A stretch of 64,000 bases of DNA from Desulfuromonadales bacterium (lineage in GTDB: Bacteria; Desulfobacterota; Desulfuromonadia; Desulfuromonadales; BM103), in the NCBI GenBank assembly GCA_014860225.1, contig JACZKE010000023.1, forward strand, positions 1 to 64,000. Direction: 5' to 3'. A model generated the notes under the pieces. The model saw only the letters and a program-made list of their open reading frames with translations. It did no database searches and was not told the DNA's origin. Made by a program: the position numbers and the translations under genes. Below are positions 27,019 to 37,258 of this stretch, in pieces. Positions within the stretch are counted from its first letter, which is position 1, and the number at the start of each line of letters is the position of its first letter.

Positions 27019-27198
27019 TAGTTTTCGTCCGGAAACGGCCCTTTTCCGCAATCTCTGCGTCAATCGGCGAATTTGATTATGCGGCGTAAAAGACTACGCC
27101 TCCGCTCAAATCCATGATTTCCTTGAACTTGCGAAAAATTACTCGTTTCCGGATCGAAAACTGCGTCTGTGGTTTCTGGAGTTTCTCCTGTTTAAATT
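27019..27198 (-). repeat. Repeat family 1, copy with one decayed end
   Basis: Plus-strand left side reads TAGTTTTCGTCCGGAAACGG and matches the family through about 27180; the far end (GTTTCTCCTGTTTAAATT) has lost the GTTTCCGGATGGACACTA terminus. In the element's own direction the reading frame seen in the copy at 33299 is broken by one TAA. It occupies most of the gap between the helicase and TPR genes. Confidence 0.85.
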
Positions 27199-27219
27199 CA
27201 CCGCGGCAAAATGAAATTG

Positions 27220-27660
27220 TCAGCGCAGGTTGATTTTGGTCAGCAGAATGCCTGCACCCCGATTCAGAAAGTGCTCGCGTGGCAACGAGGCAAAGACTGC
27301 TCCCTTGCGAGCACCGAGCCGATTGAGCTCATCGATGATCGCTTGGTGGCGTTTGAATCTGAGCCCCTTGCGCAATGACTTAATGGCCTGGCGTTTCTGG
27401 CCGGCGACCAGGTAAATGCGGCTGAGCTGATAATAATGGTCCGGGTTATTCGGTTCCGCACTCAGGGCCTCTCGACAGAGAGCCATAGCCTGCTGGTATT
27501 GGCGACGTTCTTTGGCCAGACAGTAAGCCAGCTTCGATTTGACGCCTGGCAACGCCTTTATGGCATGCGCCATTTCGAACTGTAACAGCGCGACCAGCGT
27601 ATCGCCGTCTTGCAGGGCCTGTTCACCTTTGCTGAGCAGGCTGTTGAGAGTGTCGGACAT
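27220..27660 (-). CDS. TPR-repeat protein
   Basis: 146 residues of tetratricopeptide helices: LLSKGEQALQDGDTLVALLQ, QYQQAMALCREALSAEPNNP and HYYQLSRIYLVAGQKRQAIK with a basic C-terminal part (LRFKRHQAIIDELNRLG). No signal peptide, so probably a cytoplasmic adaptor. The stop lies just beyond the end of a repeat copy and the gene is flanked on the other side by a further copy 190 bases away. Partner unknown. Confidence 0.8.
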   Translation of the reverse strand: MSDTLNSLLSKGEQALQDGDTLVALLQFEMAHAIKALPGVKSKLAYCLAKERRQYQQAMALCREALSAEPNNPDHYYQLSRIYLVAGQKRQAIKSLRKGLRFKRHQAIIDELNRLGARKGAVFASLPREHFLNRGAGILLTKINLR

Positions 27661-27851
27661 GGGCTCGTCTCCTGCAGTGAAGGAAATTCCATTAAAGTCG
27701 CCAGGAGCCTGTCAAATTTATCTATGACCGGCTATAAATTTGTCTGGCTGAGCCAAATTTCAGCTCCCTTGCGGTCAATGTGGCTCGAAAGGTTTCAGAT
27801 TAACGCAATTCGCCGTTTTCAGCAACACGTCCGGCATTTTGGCCGTTTAAT

Positions 27852-28030
27852 TAGTTTTCGTCGGAAGCGGCCCTTTTCCGCAATCTCTGCGTGAATCAGC
27901 GGATTTGGTTGTGCGGCGTAAAGGGCTACGTCTCCGCTCAAATCCTTGATTTCCTTGACCTTGCGAAAAATTGCTCGTTTCCAGATCGATAACAGCGCTT
28001 GCGCCATCCAGAGTTTCCGGATAGGTACTG
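27852..28030 (-). repeat. Repeat family 1, nearly intact copy
   Basis: 179 bp, from TAGTTTTCGTCGGAAGCGG (one base deleted) to GTTTCCGGATAGGTACTG. In the element's direction the frame is open across the core ([19 protein letters not shown]). The remaining sequence 28031-28288 upstream of the chemoreceptor gene shows no other gene. Confidence 0.9.
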
Positions 28031-28288
28031 ATTAATCCGGGCCGGAAGAAGTTTTCCGTGTGCTGTACAATGCCTTATCCCTTGGATTGGGACAGTTTAA
28101 AGAATTGCCTGGGTTTGCCTACTGATGTATCGTAAGGCGCTAATCCCACTGTTGATCGTTGAACTTTGCCATGTTTGTTTGTAAATCTGTACACTTCACT
28201 TACGAAAGAAGTCTGTCTGTTGATTTTCTGAACAGCCAGAAACCTTGGTCAGTGAGGATAGCGGTCGCGAAGGAAGGATGTTAAATCT

Positions 28289-30655
28289 ATGAAGTTGCGT
28301 TCAAAAATACTCTTGGCCCTGGTTTCTGTAGGAGTCATTCCGTTGATGCTTTCTCTCTGGGTGATCGGTGGCATGGTCGCTGATGAGCTTGAAGCTCAGT
28401 TACAGGCGCGGGTATATGACTCGGCCAACTTTATCAAGCAGACTACTTCCGGGAGCTCGATTGAGAAGGAAACGCTGGTGCAGATGCTGGCCGGCAACCC
28501 TTTTCTGATCAATGCCGTCTACTCTGCCGGGTCGAGTGGCGACAACGGGCAACTCATCAATTTCTTTACCAATATGGAAAACTTACCCTTCGATCAGGTG
28601 CAGGTTCTTGACAAGCAGGGGCAGCGGCTTTACCGAACCTTCGTCAACGGCGGCAATGAAATTCCTGCAACCTCAGGGGTTGATCATCCGGTTATCGAAG
28701 CCAGCCTGGACGGTGAAGTCTATGCAGAAAACGGCCTGTTTGACGGGCGACTGGCGATGATCGCGGCCGCGCCCATCAAAATGGTGTACGGCGATCCGAT
28801 CGGCCACCTGGTTGGAGTGACCTATTTCGATCTTCGGCTTGCGACGCGCCTTAAAGCTCTCAGTGGCATGGAAATCGCCTTTTTTGATGAAAATGGCGTC
28901 TTTGCCTCAACGGCTCCGGAGCTGGCCACGCTTGAACTGGCAAGCGTGATGCAGTCGCCTGATTATGAGGTCCCGGTCAATGGCCGTAACCACCGGATCT
29001 TCTACAATGCGATCAGTGGTAAAAACAACGGTGTACTAATGGCACTGGACGTCGCTGATATGTCTGCTGCCCAAAGCCGCCTGCAGCATTCCTTGCTGAT
29101 CACAGCAGCTGTTGTTGCAGTGATCTCGGTTCTGGTTGGATTGCTCGTGTCGGCCGGAATCGTCCGCCCCTTACGTGAAGTTGTTGCAAATCTGCGCGAT
29201 ATCTCCGCCGGTGGTGGTGACCTGACCAGCCAGTTGAAGGTGCGCAGCACCGATGAAATCGGCGAACTGGCTGAATGTTTCAACGGGTTCCTCACCCGGC
29301 AGCGTGAGATGGTGGGCCGTATTCGTGGTGTGACCGAGGACTTGACCAAGGCAAACGAGAAGGTCCGCAACTCCTCCCACGAAGTCATGGAAGGGGCTGT
29401 GCGCCAGTCGCAAGCGTTGGAAGAAACTTCCAGGGCGATTGAGGGAATCGACGAAGCGGCCGGCGGTATTGCCGAGAGTACCGGTAACCTGGTCAGCTCG
29501 GTCGAAGAAAGCTCATCGGCAACTCTGGAGTTAGGAGCAACGATCGAAGAGATCGCTTCGCAGATGGAGAAACTTTTCTCTACAGTCGATGCCGTCTCCA
29601 GTTCGATCAACGAAATGTCGGTGGCCAGTCAGGAAGTGGCAGAAAATGTCGGCATCCTCTCTTCCTCTACAGAGGTAACGGTCTCTTCAATGCTGGAGAT
29701 GGACGCCTCGATCAAAGAGATCGAGGAAAATGCCGTGCAGACCAGCAAGCTGGCCAGCGAGGCAGCCGAAGATGCTCAGCGCGGTATGCAGACGGTCGAC
29801 GAAACAATCCGCGGGATTGAGTCCATTCGCCAGACCGTTGATCGGGCCAGTGAGGCAATCATGGAGCTTGGCAATCAGTCGAGCGCTATCGGCAAGATTC
29901 TCACCGTTATCGATGATGTGGCCGACCAGACCAGCCTGCTTGCCCTGAATGCCGCGATTATAGCTGCTCAGGCCGGTGAGCATGGCAGGGGCTTTGCCGT
30001 GGTTGCCGATGAAATCCGTGAGCTGGCAGAGCGTAGTGCGGTGTCCACCCGTGAAATAGGCACGATCATTGCTAACCTTCAGGAGGGAACCCAGGAAGCT
30101 GTCGTCGCAATGAAGGCGGGCAGCGAGCAGGTCTACGAAGAGGTGAAACGTTCCAAGGCTTCCAGTATGGCTCTGGAAAAAATCCGCAGCAGTACCCTCA
30201 AGGCGATGCAGCAGGTCAACGGTATCGTTCGGGCCACGGAAGAGCAATCCCGTGGCAGCCGTCAGGTGACTGATTCGATGAACCAGGTGGCCGCCATGCT
30301 CGAGCAGATTGCCTCGGCGATCAACCAACAGACTTCAGGGGCACGTCAGCTTGCCGAAGGTGCGGAATCGATGCGTGATATCGCTGCCCATGGCAAGCAG
30401 AGCACCAGTGAGCAGGCCAAGGGGAGTCGGCAGATCAACGAGAGCATGGAACAGATCCGTTCGATGATTTCGCTTATTGACGATGCCACCCGCGAATTGA
30501 CAAAGCGCAGTCGCGAGGTTGTTGATGCTGTCGGCAGCGTCCATAAGGTTGCAGAGAATAACGCCAGCCGTACCGCAGAACTGGACCATGTGGTCGAAAC
30601 ACTTACGCGGTTGACCTCTGCACTGGAAGAGGAGGTCGGGGTCTTCAAGATATGA
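28289..30655 (+). CDS. Methyl-accepting chemotaxis protein
   Basis: 788 residues. Helix 1 (about 7-29), a periplasmic double-cache-like sensor domain (about 30-265: [37 protein letters not shown]), helix 2 (about 268-292: [20 protein letters not shown]), HAMP (about 293-345), then a signalling coiled coil with the canonical tip [20 protein letters not shown] and [17 protein letters not shown]. No C-terminal CheR-binding pentapeptide; the chain ends [18 protein letters not shown] precedes ATG 28289. Its stop overlaps the start of the metallo-hydrolase gene (ATGA), so the receptor is co-translated with two non-chemotaxis genes. Confidence 0.95.
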   Translation: MKLRSKILLALVSVGVIPLMLSLWVIGGMVADELEAQLQARVYDSANFIKQTTSGSSIEKETLVQMLAGNPFLINAVYSAGSSGDNGQLINFFTNMENLPFDQVQVLDKQGQRLYRTFVNGGNEIPATSGVDHPVIEASLDGEVYAENGLFDGRLAMIAAAPIKMVYGDPIGHLVGVTYFDLRLATRLKALSGMEIAFFDENGVFASTAPELATLELASVMQSPDYEVPVNGRNHRIFYNAISGKNNGVLMALDVADMSAAQSRLQHSLLITAAVVAVISVLVGLLVSAGIVRPLREVVANLRDISAGGGDLTSQLKVRSTDEIGELAECFNGFLTRQREMVGRIRGVTEDLTKANEKVRNSSHEVMEGAVRQSQALEETSRAIEGIDEAAGGIAESTGNLVSSVEESSSATLELGATIEEIASQMEKLFSTVDAVSSSINEMSVASQEVAENVGILSSSTEVTVSSMLEMDASIKEIEENAVQTSKLASEAAEDAQRGMQTVDETIRGIESIRQTVDRASEAIMELGNQSSAIGKILTVIDDVADQTSLLALNAAIIAAQAGEHGRGFAVVADEIRELAERSAVSTREIGTIIANLQEGTQEAVVAMKAGSEQVYEEVKRSKASSMALEKIRSSTLKAMQQVNGIVRATEEQSRGSRQVTDSMNQVAAMLEQIASAINQQTSGARQLAEGAESMRDIAAHGKQSTSEQAKGSRQINESMEQIRSMISLIDDATRELTKRSREVVDAVGSVHKVAENNASRTAELDHVVETLTRLTSALEEEVGVFKI

Positions 30656-31449
30656 CAGACGCGTTTCTCAAACTGACTATCCTGGGTTCGGGGACCAGTA
30701 CCGGGGTACCTGTGCTCGGTTGTCATTGCGCTGTCTGTTCCTCAGCGGAGCCGCGCAATAACCGCACCCGGTGCAGTGCGCTGCTCGAATGGTCCGGTCA
30801 TAAGATCCTGATTGATACCGCAACCGATCTTCGCCAGCAGGCGTTGCGTGAAGGCATCGAGCAGGTTGACAGTGTCCTCTACACACATGCACATGCCGAT
30901 CATCTACACGGGATTGATGACCTGCGGACCTTCACTCTGATGACCGGCAAGGCAATTCCGGTTTATGCTGCACGTGATGTGCTTGATCGTATTCAGGGGT
31001 TGTTCAGCTATGTATTCAGCGAATCGGACACCCCGGGTTACCGACCGCGTCTTCAGGTTAACGAAGTCTACGGACCCTTTGAGCTGTTCGGGCAGATGGT
31101 GATACCGCTTCCCCTGGCGCATGGCTCCGGCGAATCTCTCGGCTATCGGGTCGGCAACCTGGCCTACGTGGTCGATTGCAGCGCGATTCCCGAATCATCA
31201 TGGGCGTTGCTGCAAGGTCTGGAGGTGCTGGTAATTGATGCTCTGAGGTTTCGCGAGCATGATTCTCACTTCAGCATCAGTGCCGCGATTGAGGTTGCAA
31301 GAGCGTTGCAGGTACCGAAAACCCTGCTGACGCACCTCACACATGATGTCGATTATCCGCGCCACTCCGCGGAACTCCCGGAGGGCGTTGAATTTGCCTA
31401 TGATGGACAGACTGTAATGCTGCCGTTGCCAGAGCTGCAAGAACGTTAG
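30652..31449 (+). CDS. MBL-fold metallo-hydrolase (PhnP-like)
   Basis: 265 residues of the metallo-beta-lactamase fold: [18 protein letters not shown] with a CHCAVC zinc knuckle near the N-terminus, the metal motif [14 protein letters not shown] (about residues 77-90), and later [15 protein letters not shown] and [14 protein letters not shown]. This pattern is that of PhnP-like phosphodiesterases, which cut cyclic or small phosphodiesters. ATG overlaps the chemoreceptor stop. The 611-residue unknown gene follows 6 bases downstream. Confidence 0.9.
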   Translation: MTDAFLKLTILGSGTSTGVPVLGCHCAVCSSAEPRNNRTRCSALLEWSGHKILIDTATDLRQQALREGIEQVDSVLYTHAHADHLHGIDDLRTFTLMTGKAIPVYAARDVLDRIQGLFSYVFSESDTPGYRPRLQVNEVYGPFELFGQMVIPLPLAHGSGESLGYRVGNLAYVVDCSAIPESSWALLQGLEVLVIDALRFREHDSHFSISAAIEVARALQVPKTLLTHLTHDVDYPRHSAELPEGVEFAYDGQTVMLPLPELQER

Positions 31450-31455
31450 ATACAT

Positions 31456-33291
31456 ATGTCAAAACACCAGGAAATACGTTTGCATGGGCACCTTGATGAT
31501 ACCATCGAATATTTCGCGATGGCGGCCTCCCGTGATGCCTACAGCCGTTACTTCTTCGAAGCGTCCAGCGACAATCTGCGGTTTTTTTCACCGGGCAACG
31601 AGTTCATCCTTGAGGCTGAGCGGGTCAGTCATCGCGGCAACGGCGGGTCTTTCTGCGAGTACATGTTTGGCGTCGACCAGCCACTCTCAGACCTGGCGAA
31701 AACCGATGTGCGCAATCGCCTGATTCTTTACGGCACCTTCTACAAGGGTGACGGCGGTCAGCTGGATTTCACGCACAAAACAGACGGGCAGAGCAGCTAC
31801 GAACAAATTTTTTTCGAAGGCAACGCTACGGTCAACTATTTTTTCTTTGTGACCGGGTCGGTCTCCGGAACGCTGAAAGAGCAGCAGGAGAATATTGCCA
31901 GACTACTTGGCAAAACCCTTAAACGCTCAACCTGCGTTGGCATCGGCGAAGATTCAGAGCTTCTCGACGAAATCTATAGCATGCTCGGTCATCGCAGTTC
32001 ACTCTACCTGATTAAGCTGATCAACAAAAAGCACAAGTATTATCATGATACCTTTAAGGACCTTTACTTCGAATACAAGACGATTCCCGACTACGAATAT
32101 GAAAGTCTGCAGGAACGTGCCGATGAGCTTAAGATCGACAGGTACCAGCAGGAGCGTATTCGTATTGATGTCATGTACAAACATCCGGACAACCAGAGGA
32201 TTGTAGACGAGTACAAGAACATCCTGATCGAATGCAATCTCAAGGGGAGCATTAACCAGCTGGAGAACGCCCGTCTGACCCGTCTGAAAACGCTGTCGGT
32301 GCGTAACAAGATTCCGACAGCGCTCTTCTATACGCTCGACAAGATGCTTAAACATGACAAGCTGGTTGACCTTGATGAGCAGGATTACCTGGCGGAAGCA
32401 CGGCAAGTGCTCGAAGGGATCTTTTTTGCCGGGGCTCAAATCGAGGCCCTCATCAATTATGAGGATATGTCGCTGCTGCTGCATGCCAAGCGTCAGGCGA
32501 GTGAAAATCGTGATCATACTTTCGAGCATATTTTGCTTGAAACCGGCAAGGCGTGCGATGAAAAGATCCGCGAAGGCGCAGACCTTGCCCTTCTAGAGCT
32601 TTTCTCCTACATCATCACTTACTTTGATCGTTATGATAACACCTCGGCAGTGATCAACCAGCTGGCCTTCATGGAGAATGTACGCTTTGGTGAAGAGCAT
32701 ATTCGCAGTCTGCTGGGCAACAAGAAAGCTTTTGATGAACTGGATAAGAAACTTTGGAAAGAGCTTTTTTTCAAGCAGGTGTTTGCTAACAAGTATCTCG
32801 GTCAGTTTGGCCGCAAGAAAGTAATCTGTCTGCAAAAGGGGCTGGAGCTGATCGAAGACAGTCGTTTGACGATCAAGGCCCTGGTCGATCAGTTACACCT
32901 CTTTGAAAAGGAAGAACGGCTCAATGCAATCTTGCTGGCTCATGTCAAAGAGCGTATCCGCAACTTTTATTCCAGATACAACACGCGGGCGGAACAGGAA
33001 GCGCTGCTGGTTGAAGTGGCTGATGAGCTCTACAATAAGGGGCTGCACACCGGCGATATTCCATTGGCCCTGTTCCATAACGTCGTGGTGAACATCAAGA
33101 AGGAGGCCATTTACCTGCACAACCTGTTGCCCAAAATCATTGCCGGGCGCGACGCCGGTCTGCGCGAAGACTTTCTCGACAACAGCGGTCTCGACCGTTT
33201 CTATATCGAAGAGCTCGAGCGAGAATATTTCGAGCTTAACAACCTCAACATAGACGATCTCTATCTGATCCGCAAAGGCTTAGCTGTCTGA
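31456..33291 (+). CDS. Unrecognised 611-residue soluble protein
   Basis: I do not recognise the family with confidence. The protein has no signal peptide or membrane segment. Residues 1-150 look like a beta-rich domain (EIRLHGHLDDTIEYFAMAAS, ANATVNYF-like FEGNATVNYFFFVTGSVSG). Residues about 150-611 are predominantly helical and highly charged, with many Leu/Glu/Lys heptad-like stretches (SLYLIKLINKKHKYYHDTF, GLELIEDSRLTIKALVDQLH). Good codon use and tight linkage (6 bases after the metallo-hydrolase, third gene after the chemoreceptor) show it is real. Context suggests a signalling or cytoplasmic accessory role, which is inference. Confidence 0.8.
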   Translation: MSKHQEIRLHGHLDDTIEYFAMAASRDAYSRYFFEASSDNLRFFSPGNEFILEAERVSHRGNGGSFCEYMFGVDQPLSDLAKTDVRNRLILYGTFYKGDGGQLDFTHKTDGQSSYEQIFFEGNATVNYFFFVTGSVSGTLKEQQENIARLLGKTLKRSTCVGIGEDSELLDEIYSMLGHRSSLYLIKLINKKHKYYHDTFKDLYFEYKTIPDYEYESLQERADELKIDRYQQERIRIDVMYKHPDNQRIVDEYKNILIECNLKGSINQLENARLTRLKTLSVRNKIPTALFYTLDKMLKHDKLVDLDEQDYLAEARQVLEGIFFAGAQIEALINYEDMSLLLHAKRQASENRDHTFEHILLETGKACDEKIREGADLALLELFSYIITYFDRYDNTSAVINQLAFMENVRFGEEHIRSLLGNKKAFDELDKKLWKELFFKQVFANKYLGQFGRKKVICLQKGLELIEDSRLTIKALVDQLHLFEKEERLNAILLAHVKERIRNFYSRYNTRAEQEALLVEVADELYNKGLHTGDIPLALFHNVVVNIKKEAIYLHNLLPKIIAGRDAGLREDFLDNSGLDRFYIEELEREYFELNNLNIDDLYLIRKGLAV

Positions 33292-33298
33292 CCCTGAC

Positions 33299-33478
33299 TA
33301 GTGTCCATCCGGAAACTCCGGATAACACATGCACAGTTTTCGATTTGGAAACGAGCAATTTTTCGCAAGGTCAAGGAAATCAAGGATTTGAGCGGAGGCG
33401 TAGTCCTTTACGCTGCACAAACAAATCCGCCGATTCACGCGGAGATTACGGAAAAGGGCCGTTTCCGGACGAAAACTA
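33299..33478 (+). repeat. Repeat family 1, intact reference copy (180 bp)
   Basis: Starts TAGTGTCCATCCGGAAAC and ends with the inverse of TAGTTTTCGTCCGGAAAC: 15 of 18 terminal bases are inverted-repeat matches. A reading frame runs through it without a stop (core [19 protein letters not shown]) and continues in frame into the downstream EF-G gene. No transposase. It begins 8 bases after the stop of the 611-residue gene. Confidence 0.92.
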
Positions 33479-33504
33479 ACTCCTTCACGATTGTGGTCTC
33501 CATT

Positions 33505-35571
33505 ATGAGCCAGTCAAATCTCAACCAGATCCGCAATATCGGCATTATCTCGCATATCGATGCCGGCAAAACGACGGTTTCCGAGCGCATCCTGTTTTAC
33601 TGTGGCGAAATTCACAAGCTTGGCGAGGTGCATGATGGCATGGCGACCATGGACTGGATGGCCCAGGAACAGGACCGCGGTATCACCATCACTGCCACCA
33701 GCACCACCTGCCGTTGGCAGGAGACCCGGATCAACCTCATCGACACTCCGGGACACATTGATTTCACCATCGAAGTGGAGCGTTCTCTGCGGGTTCTCGA
33801 TGGTGCCATTGCCATATTCAGTGCTGTTGAAGGTGTGCAGCCGCAAAGCGAGTTGGTCTGGCGCCAGGCTGATCGTTACAATGTGCCACGCATCTGTCTG
33901 ATCAATAAAATGGATCGGGTCGGAGCGAATTATCGGGCGGTGCTAGAGCAGATGCAGGCGCGTCTCGGAGCCCGCCCGGTTCTGATGCAGTTGCCGGTGG
34001 GGGAGGAGGGAGACTTCCGCAGCGTCGTCGATCTTCTCGAAGGGCATGAGCTGGCTTTCGATGAGAACGAGTTCGGAGCGAAAGTCGTCTGTACGCCGGT
34101 TGCCAATGAACTCAAATCGGCCGTTGCCGAGGCCCGTGAAGCCCTGATCGAAGCTGCCGCTGATTGGGACGATGAGCTGCTTGCAGATTTTCTCGAGGGG
34201 AAGGAGATTGTTGCTGCGAGGATCCGCCCGGCGCTGCGCAGAGGGGTCCTGGCCGGGCAGCTGTTCCCGGTGTTCCTCGGCTCGGCCTTGCGCAATAAGG
34301 GGATTCAGCCACTTCTTGATGCAGTCACAGACCTGTTGCCCTCGCCCCTTGAGCTGCCGCCGGTTCCGGCGCATCAGCCGGGCAGCGGTGAAGACCTTCT
34401 GCTCACCTGTGATGTGTCAGGACCACTTTGTGCTCTGGCTTTTAAAGTGCTTTCCGATGAAGGTCGTAAGCTGACCTACCTGCGCATTTACTCCGGAAAA
34501 CTAAAAGCCGGTGACATGCTGCTGAACTCCAATCGTAACGTTCAGGAACGTGCCGCGCGACTCTTTCGCATGCATGCACATAAGCGCGAGCGGATCGATA
34601 CCGCTCATGCTGGTGATATTGTCGCCGCCGCAGGCCTCAAAGAGTCCTTGACCGGTGATACGCTCTGCTCGCCGGGAAAGCCTTTACTGCTCGCCGGACT
34701 TGCCGTTCCCGAACCTGTCGTCTCGCTGGCGGTGGAACCGAAACAGATCCAGGACCGCGACAAACTGCTCCTGTCGCTGGAGAAGCTGCAATGGGAAGAT
34801 CCGACCTTTCGTGTGCGTGAAGACGAAGATACCGGCCAGACGGTTTTAACCGGCATGGGTGAACTGCATCTCGAGGTGGTGCTTCGGCGTTTGGCTGACG
34901 ACTTCGGTGTTGCGGTCAATGCTGGCAAGCCTCAGGTCGTCTACCGGGAAAGCATCTCTGCCGAAGCCCGTCACACAGAGATTTTCGAGCGAGAGATTGA
35001 CGGGAAGCAGCAGCATGGTGAGGTCACCCTGAGAGTGGCACCTCGTGAGCGTGGGGCCGGCATTGAAATAGTATTGCCATCGTCTGACACGGCAGGTTTG
35101 AGTACAGAAATTCTCAAGGTGCTCGATGAAACTTTGCGCCTGGCCGTTCAGTCGGGAGTGCAGGTCGGCTACCCGATGGTCGATCTGAGTATCATTGTCG
35201 AACAGGTACCGATTACTCCGGGAGTTACTTCTGTCCTTGGTGTGCGAGCCGCCGCCCAGCGCGGGCTCTCTCTGGTCGCCCGTGCAGCTAAACCTGTGCT
35301 GCTGGAACCGGTTATGGCCCTGGAGATCACTGCACCGAACGAATTTTCGGGCAGGGTTCTGGGCAATCTGCAGCAGAAGCGTGGCCGGATCGAAGGCATG
35401 GAGTCTCGCGATGTGATCGATATCGTACGCGCCCACGTGCCTCTTTCGGAGATCTTCGGTTACATGACCGAACTTCGCAGTGCCACCCAGGGACGCGGTT
35501 CCTTTACCATGGAATTCAGCCATTACGACAAGGCACCCGATGCGGTGCTGAAACGGTTCGGTTTGAAGTAG
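33505..35571 (+). CDS. fusA: Elongation factor G (stand-alone copy)
   Basis: Translocation GTPase; 688 residues. G1 [17 protein letters not shown]2/switch [13 protein letters not shown]3 [10 protein letters not shown]4 INKMDRVG; domain II and the C-terminal domains IV-V are present ([31 protein letters not shown]). ATG 33505 ([13 protein letters not shown]) is the family start. The frame is open upstream to 33301 only because the repeat next to it is open in this frame, and those 68 codons match repeat copies, not EF-G. No Shine-Dalgarno sequence is evident before 33505. It is not beside rpsL/rpsG/tuf, so it is probably an additional EF-G rather than the main operon copy. Confidence 0.95.
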   Translation: MSQSNLNQIRNIGIISHIDAGKTTVSERILFYCGEIHKLGEVHDGMATMDWMAQEQDRGITITATSTTCRWQETRINLIDTPGHIDFTIEVERSLRVLDGAIAIFSAVEGVQPQSELVWRQADRYNVPRICLINKMDRVGANYRAVLEQMQARLGARPVLMQLPVGEEGDFRSVVDLLEGHELAFDENEFGAKVVCTPVANELKSAVAEAREALIEAAADWDDELLADFLEGKEIVAARIRPALRRGVLAGQLFPVFLGSALRNKGIQPLLDAVTDLLPSPLELPPVPAHQPGSGEDLLLTCDVSGPLCALAFKVLSDEGRKLTYLRIYSGKLKAGDMLLNSNRNVQERAARLFRMHAHKRERIDTAHAGDIVAAAGLKESLTGDTLCSPGKPLLLAGLAVPEPVVSLAVEPKQIQDRDKLLLSLEKLQWEDPTFRVREDEDTGQTVLTGMGELHLEVVLRRLADDFGVAVNAGKPQVVYRESISAEARHTEIFEREIDGKQQHGEVTLRVAPRERGAGIEIVLPSSDTAGLSTEILKVLDETLRLAVQSGVQVGYPMVDLSIIVEQVPITPGVTSVLGVRAAAQRGLSLVARAAKPVLLEPVMALEITAPNEFSGRVLGNLQQKRGRIEGMESRDVIDIVRAHVPLSEIFGYMTELRSATQGRGSFTMEFSHYDKAPDAVLKRFGLK

Positions 35572-35626
35572 GCTGCTTTTAAAAAAGGCAGGTGCTCTGC
35601 TGGACGTTGCAATAGGGGTGCTGCGG

Positions 35627-36967
35627 TCAATCCCAGTGCTTGGTTACCCCCGATTCAAGAGCTGCGCGTTCGACTGCGGCCGTCACTTCTTTGTGAACTT
35701 CCGGATGCAGTATTGACGGAACCAGTTCGTTCTCCTCAGCATGCTTGGCGATGCTTCTGGCGGCAGCGATCTTCATCTTGTTGTTGATGCGGGTCGCCCG
35801 CACGTTCAGTGCGCCACGGAACAGTCCGGGAAAGGCGAGAGCATTGTTGACGCTTTTGCCGTCGGCGGCGAAGGAGGCTCCTGCCTGTACGGCAAGCTCC
35901 GGTGTGATCTCGGGGTTCGGGTTGGAGAGGGCAAGGATGACCGATCCCTTGCGCACCATTTCCGGTTTAATCAGGCCAGGGCAGCCGGTGGTAGCGATGA
36001 CGATGTGAGCGGCTTTCATCACTTCGTCCAGGGTGCCGGCCTTGCCGCCCGCAGCATTGAGCCGTTCGCAGGCCGTTTCATCAAGGTCTGTGCCGATTAC
36101 GCCTTTGACCCCGTAAGCGAGCAGAAGCTTGCTGATCCCCGTCCCTGCAGCACCCAGGCCAATCATGCCGACCACAGACTTCTGCAGCATCAGACCGGAA
36201 AAACGCGTGGCGTTGAGCAGTGCGGCCAGAACCACGACCGCTGTACCGTGCTGGTCGTCATGCATAACCGGAATATCGAGTTCGGCGTCGAGGGTGTCCT
36301 CGATCTCGAAGCATTCCGGCGCCCTGATATCCTCGATCTTGATGGCGCCAAAGGTTGACGCGATGTTGCGGACTGTCTCGATGACGACCTTGGGATCGTG
36401 ACTCTGAATCAGGATTGGCACGCCACTGACACCAACCAGATGATCGAACAGCACGGCCTTTCCCTCCATTACCGGCATGCCGGCAACTGCACCGATGTCG
36501 CCGAGGCCGAGAATCGCTGTGCCGTTGGTGACGATGGCAACCTGGTTCGGGATCGAGGTGTATTTATAGGCGAGTTCCGGGCAGCGTTGGATGTCTTTGC
36601 AGATAACGGCAACTCCCGGCGTGTAGATCTGACGCACGTCTGTGATGGTTTCGATCCTTACCAGGCTCTTGGTCGCGATCTTCCCCCCCTCGTGTACTTT
36701 GTGAACCAGGTCGATCACATCCTCAACGATGACACCCTCAAGGCAGGTAATGGCATCAACCACATCATCGAACTGCTGATCGGAGTCGACATAGACGACG
36801 ATCTCACGCGTGTTGTACGTCCGCCCAACCCGCACCAGGTGAATATCGCCGACGCTGGCATTCTGCTTTGCAATCGCAGTGGCTACACTCGCCAGATGTC
36901 CCGGTTTATCATTGAGCATCAGACGCAAACATTTGGCGATCTTCCCTGCGCCCTGTTCGATTTCCAT
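35627..36967 (-). CDS. Malic enzyme with N-terminal ACT domain
   Basis: Oxidative decarboxylation of malate to pyruvate with NAD(P)+. From ATG 36967 (446 residues): an ACT regulatory domain (about 1-85: [36 protein letters not shown]), then the malic domain ([51 protein letters not shown]) and a Rossmann domain ([17 protein letters not shown]). GGAG sits before 36967, whereas the longer frame to 37192 starts in non-coding sequence. ACT fusion suggests control by an amino acid or similar ligand. It is divergent from the sigma-54 activator gene. Confidence 0.93.
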   Translation of the reverse strand: MEIEQGAGKIAKCLRLMLNDKPGHLASVATAIAKQNASVGDIHLVRVGRTYNTREIVVYVDSDQQFDDVVDAITCLEGVIVEDVIDLVHKVHEGGKIATKSLVRIETITDVRQIYTPGVAVICKDIQRCPELAYKYTSIPNQVAIVTNGTAILGLGDIGAVAGMPVMEGKAVLFDHLVGVSGVPILIQSHDPKVVIETVRNIASTFGAIKIEDIRAPECFEIEDTLDAELDIPVMHDDQHGTAVVVLAALLNATRFSGLMLQKSVVGMIGLGAAGTGISKLLLAYGVKGVIGTDLDETACERLNAAGGKAGTLDEVMKAAHIVIATTGCPGLIKPEMVRKGSVILALSNPNPEITPELAVQAGASFAADGKSVNNALAFPGLFRGALNVRATRINNKMKIAAARSIAKHAEENELVPSILHPEVHKEVTAAVERAALESGVTKHWD

Positions 36968-37228
36968 ATTTTCTCCGATCGGTTCCCGAAACAGCAGTGG
37001 TCCGGTTGATGTTAAAATTTTCTGATTATTATAGTGACTCAGGGGGACAGCGCAATAGGAAAGAACAACCCGGGCAATTACAGGCGCTCCTGAATCTCCC
37101 TGCCTTGCAATAAATAAATGCGCCGCACGGGCTACGGCGAGTAAGGCCCTTCTCTGGTTCAAAAATACATTTAAAAATGAAGGAAAAGTCAAGCTTTGAC
37201 GATTGCAGGGAAACAGGTTAAACTCAGC

Positions 37229-37245
37229 GTGTAGAAAAGCTACAC
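37229..37245. promoter_or_regulatory. Inverted repeat before the sigma-54 activator gene
   Basis: GTGTAG-AAAAG-CTACAC, 14 bases before the ATG and just ahead of its AAGGAGAG ribosome site. It could be an operator or a translational hairpin. The upstream divergent gap (36968-37228) shows no other clear signal. Confidence 0.35.
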
Positions 37246-37258
37246 AAGGAGAGTTGCT

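Noticed and set aside
33301..33504. N-terminal extension of EF-G from GTG 33301
   Set aside because: The 68 codons come from the adjacent repeat copy and match other repeats, not EF-G proteins.
36968..37192. Longer start for the ACT-malic enzyme
   Set aside because: The extra 75 residues resemble no ACT-domain sequence, and a good ribosome site supports ATG 36967.
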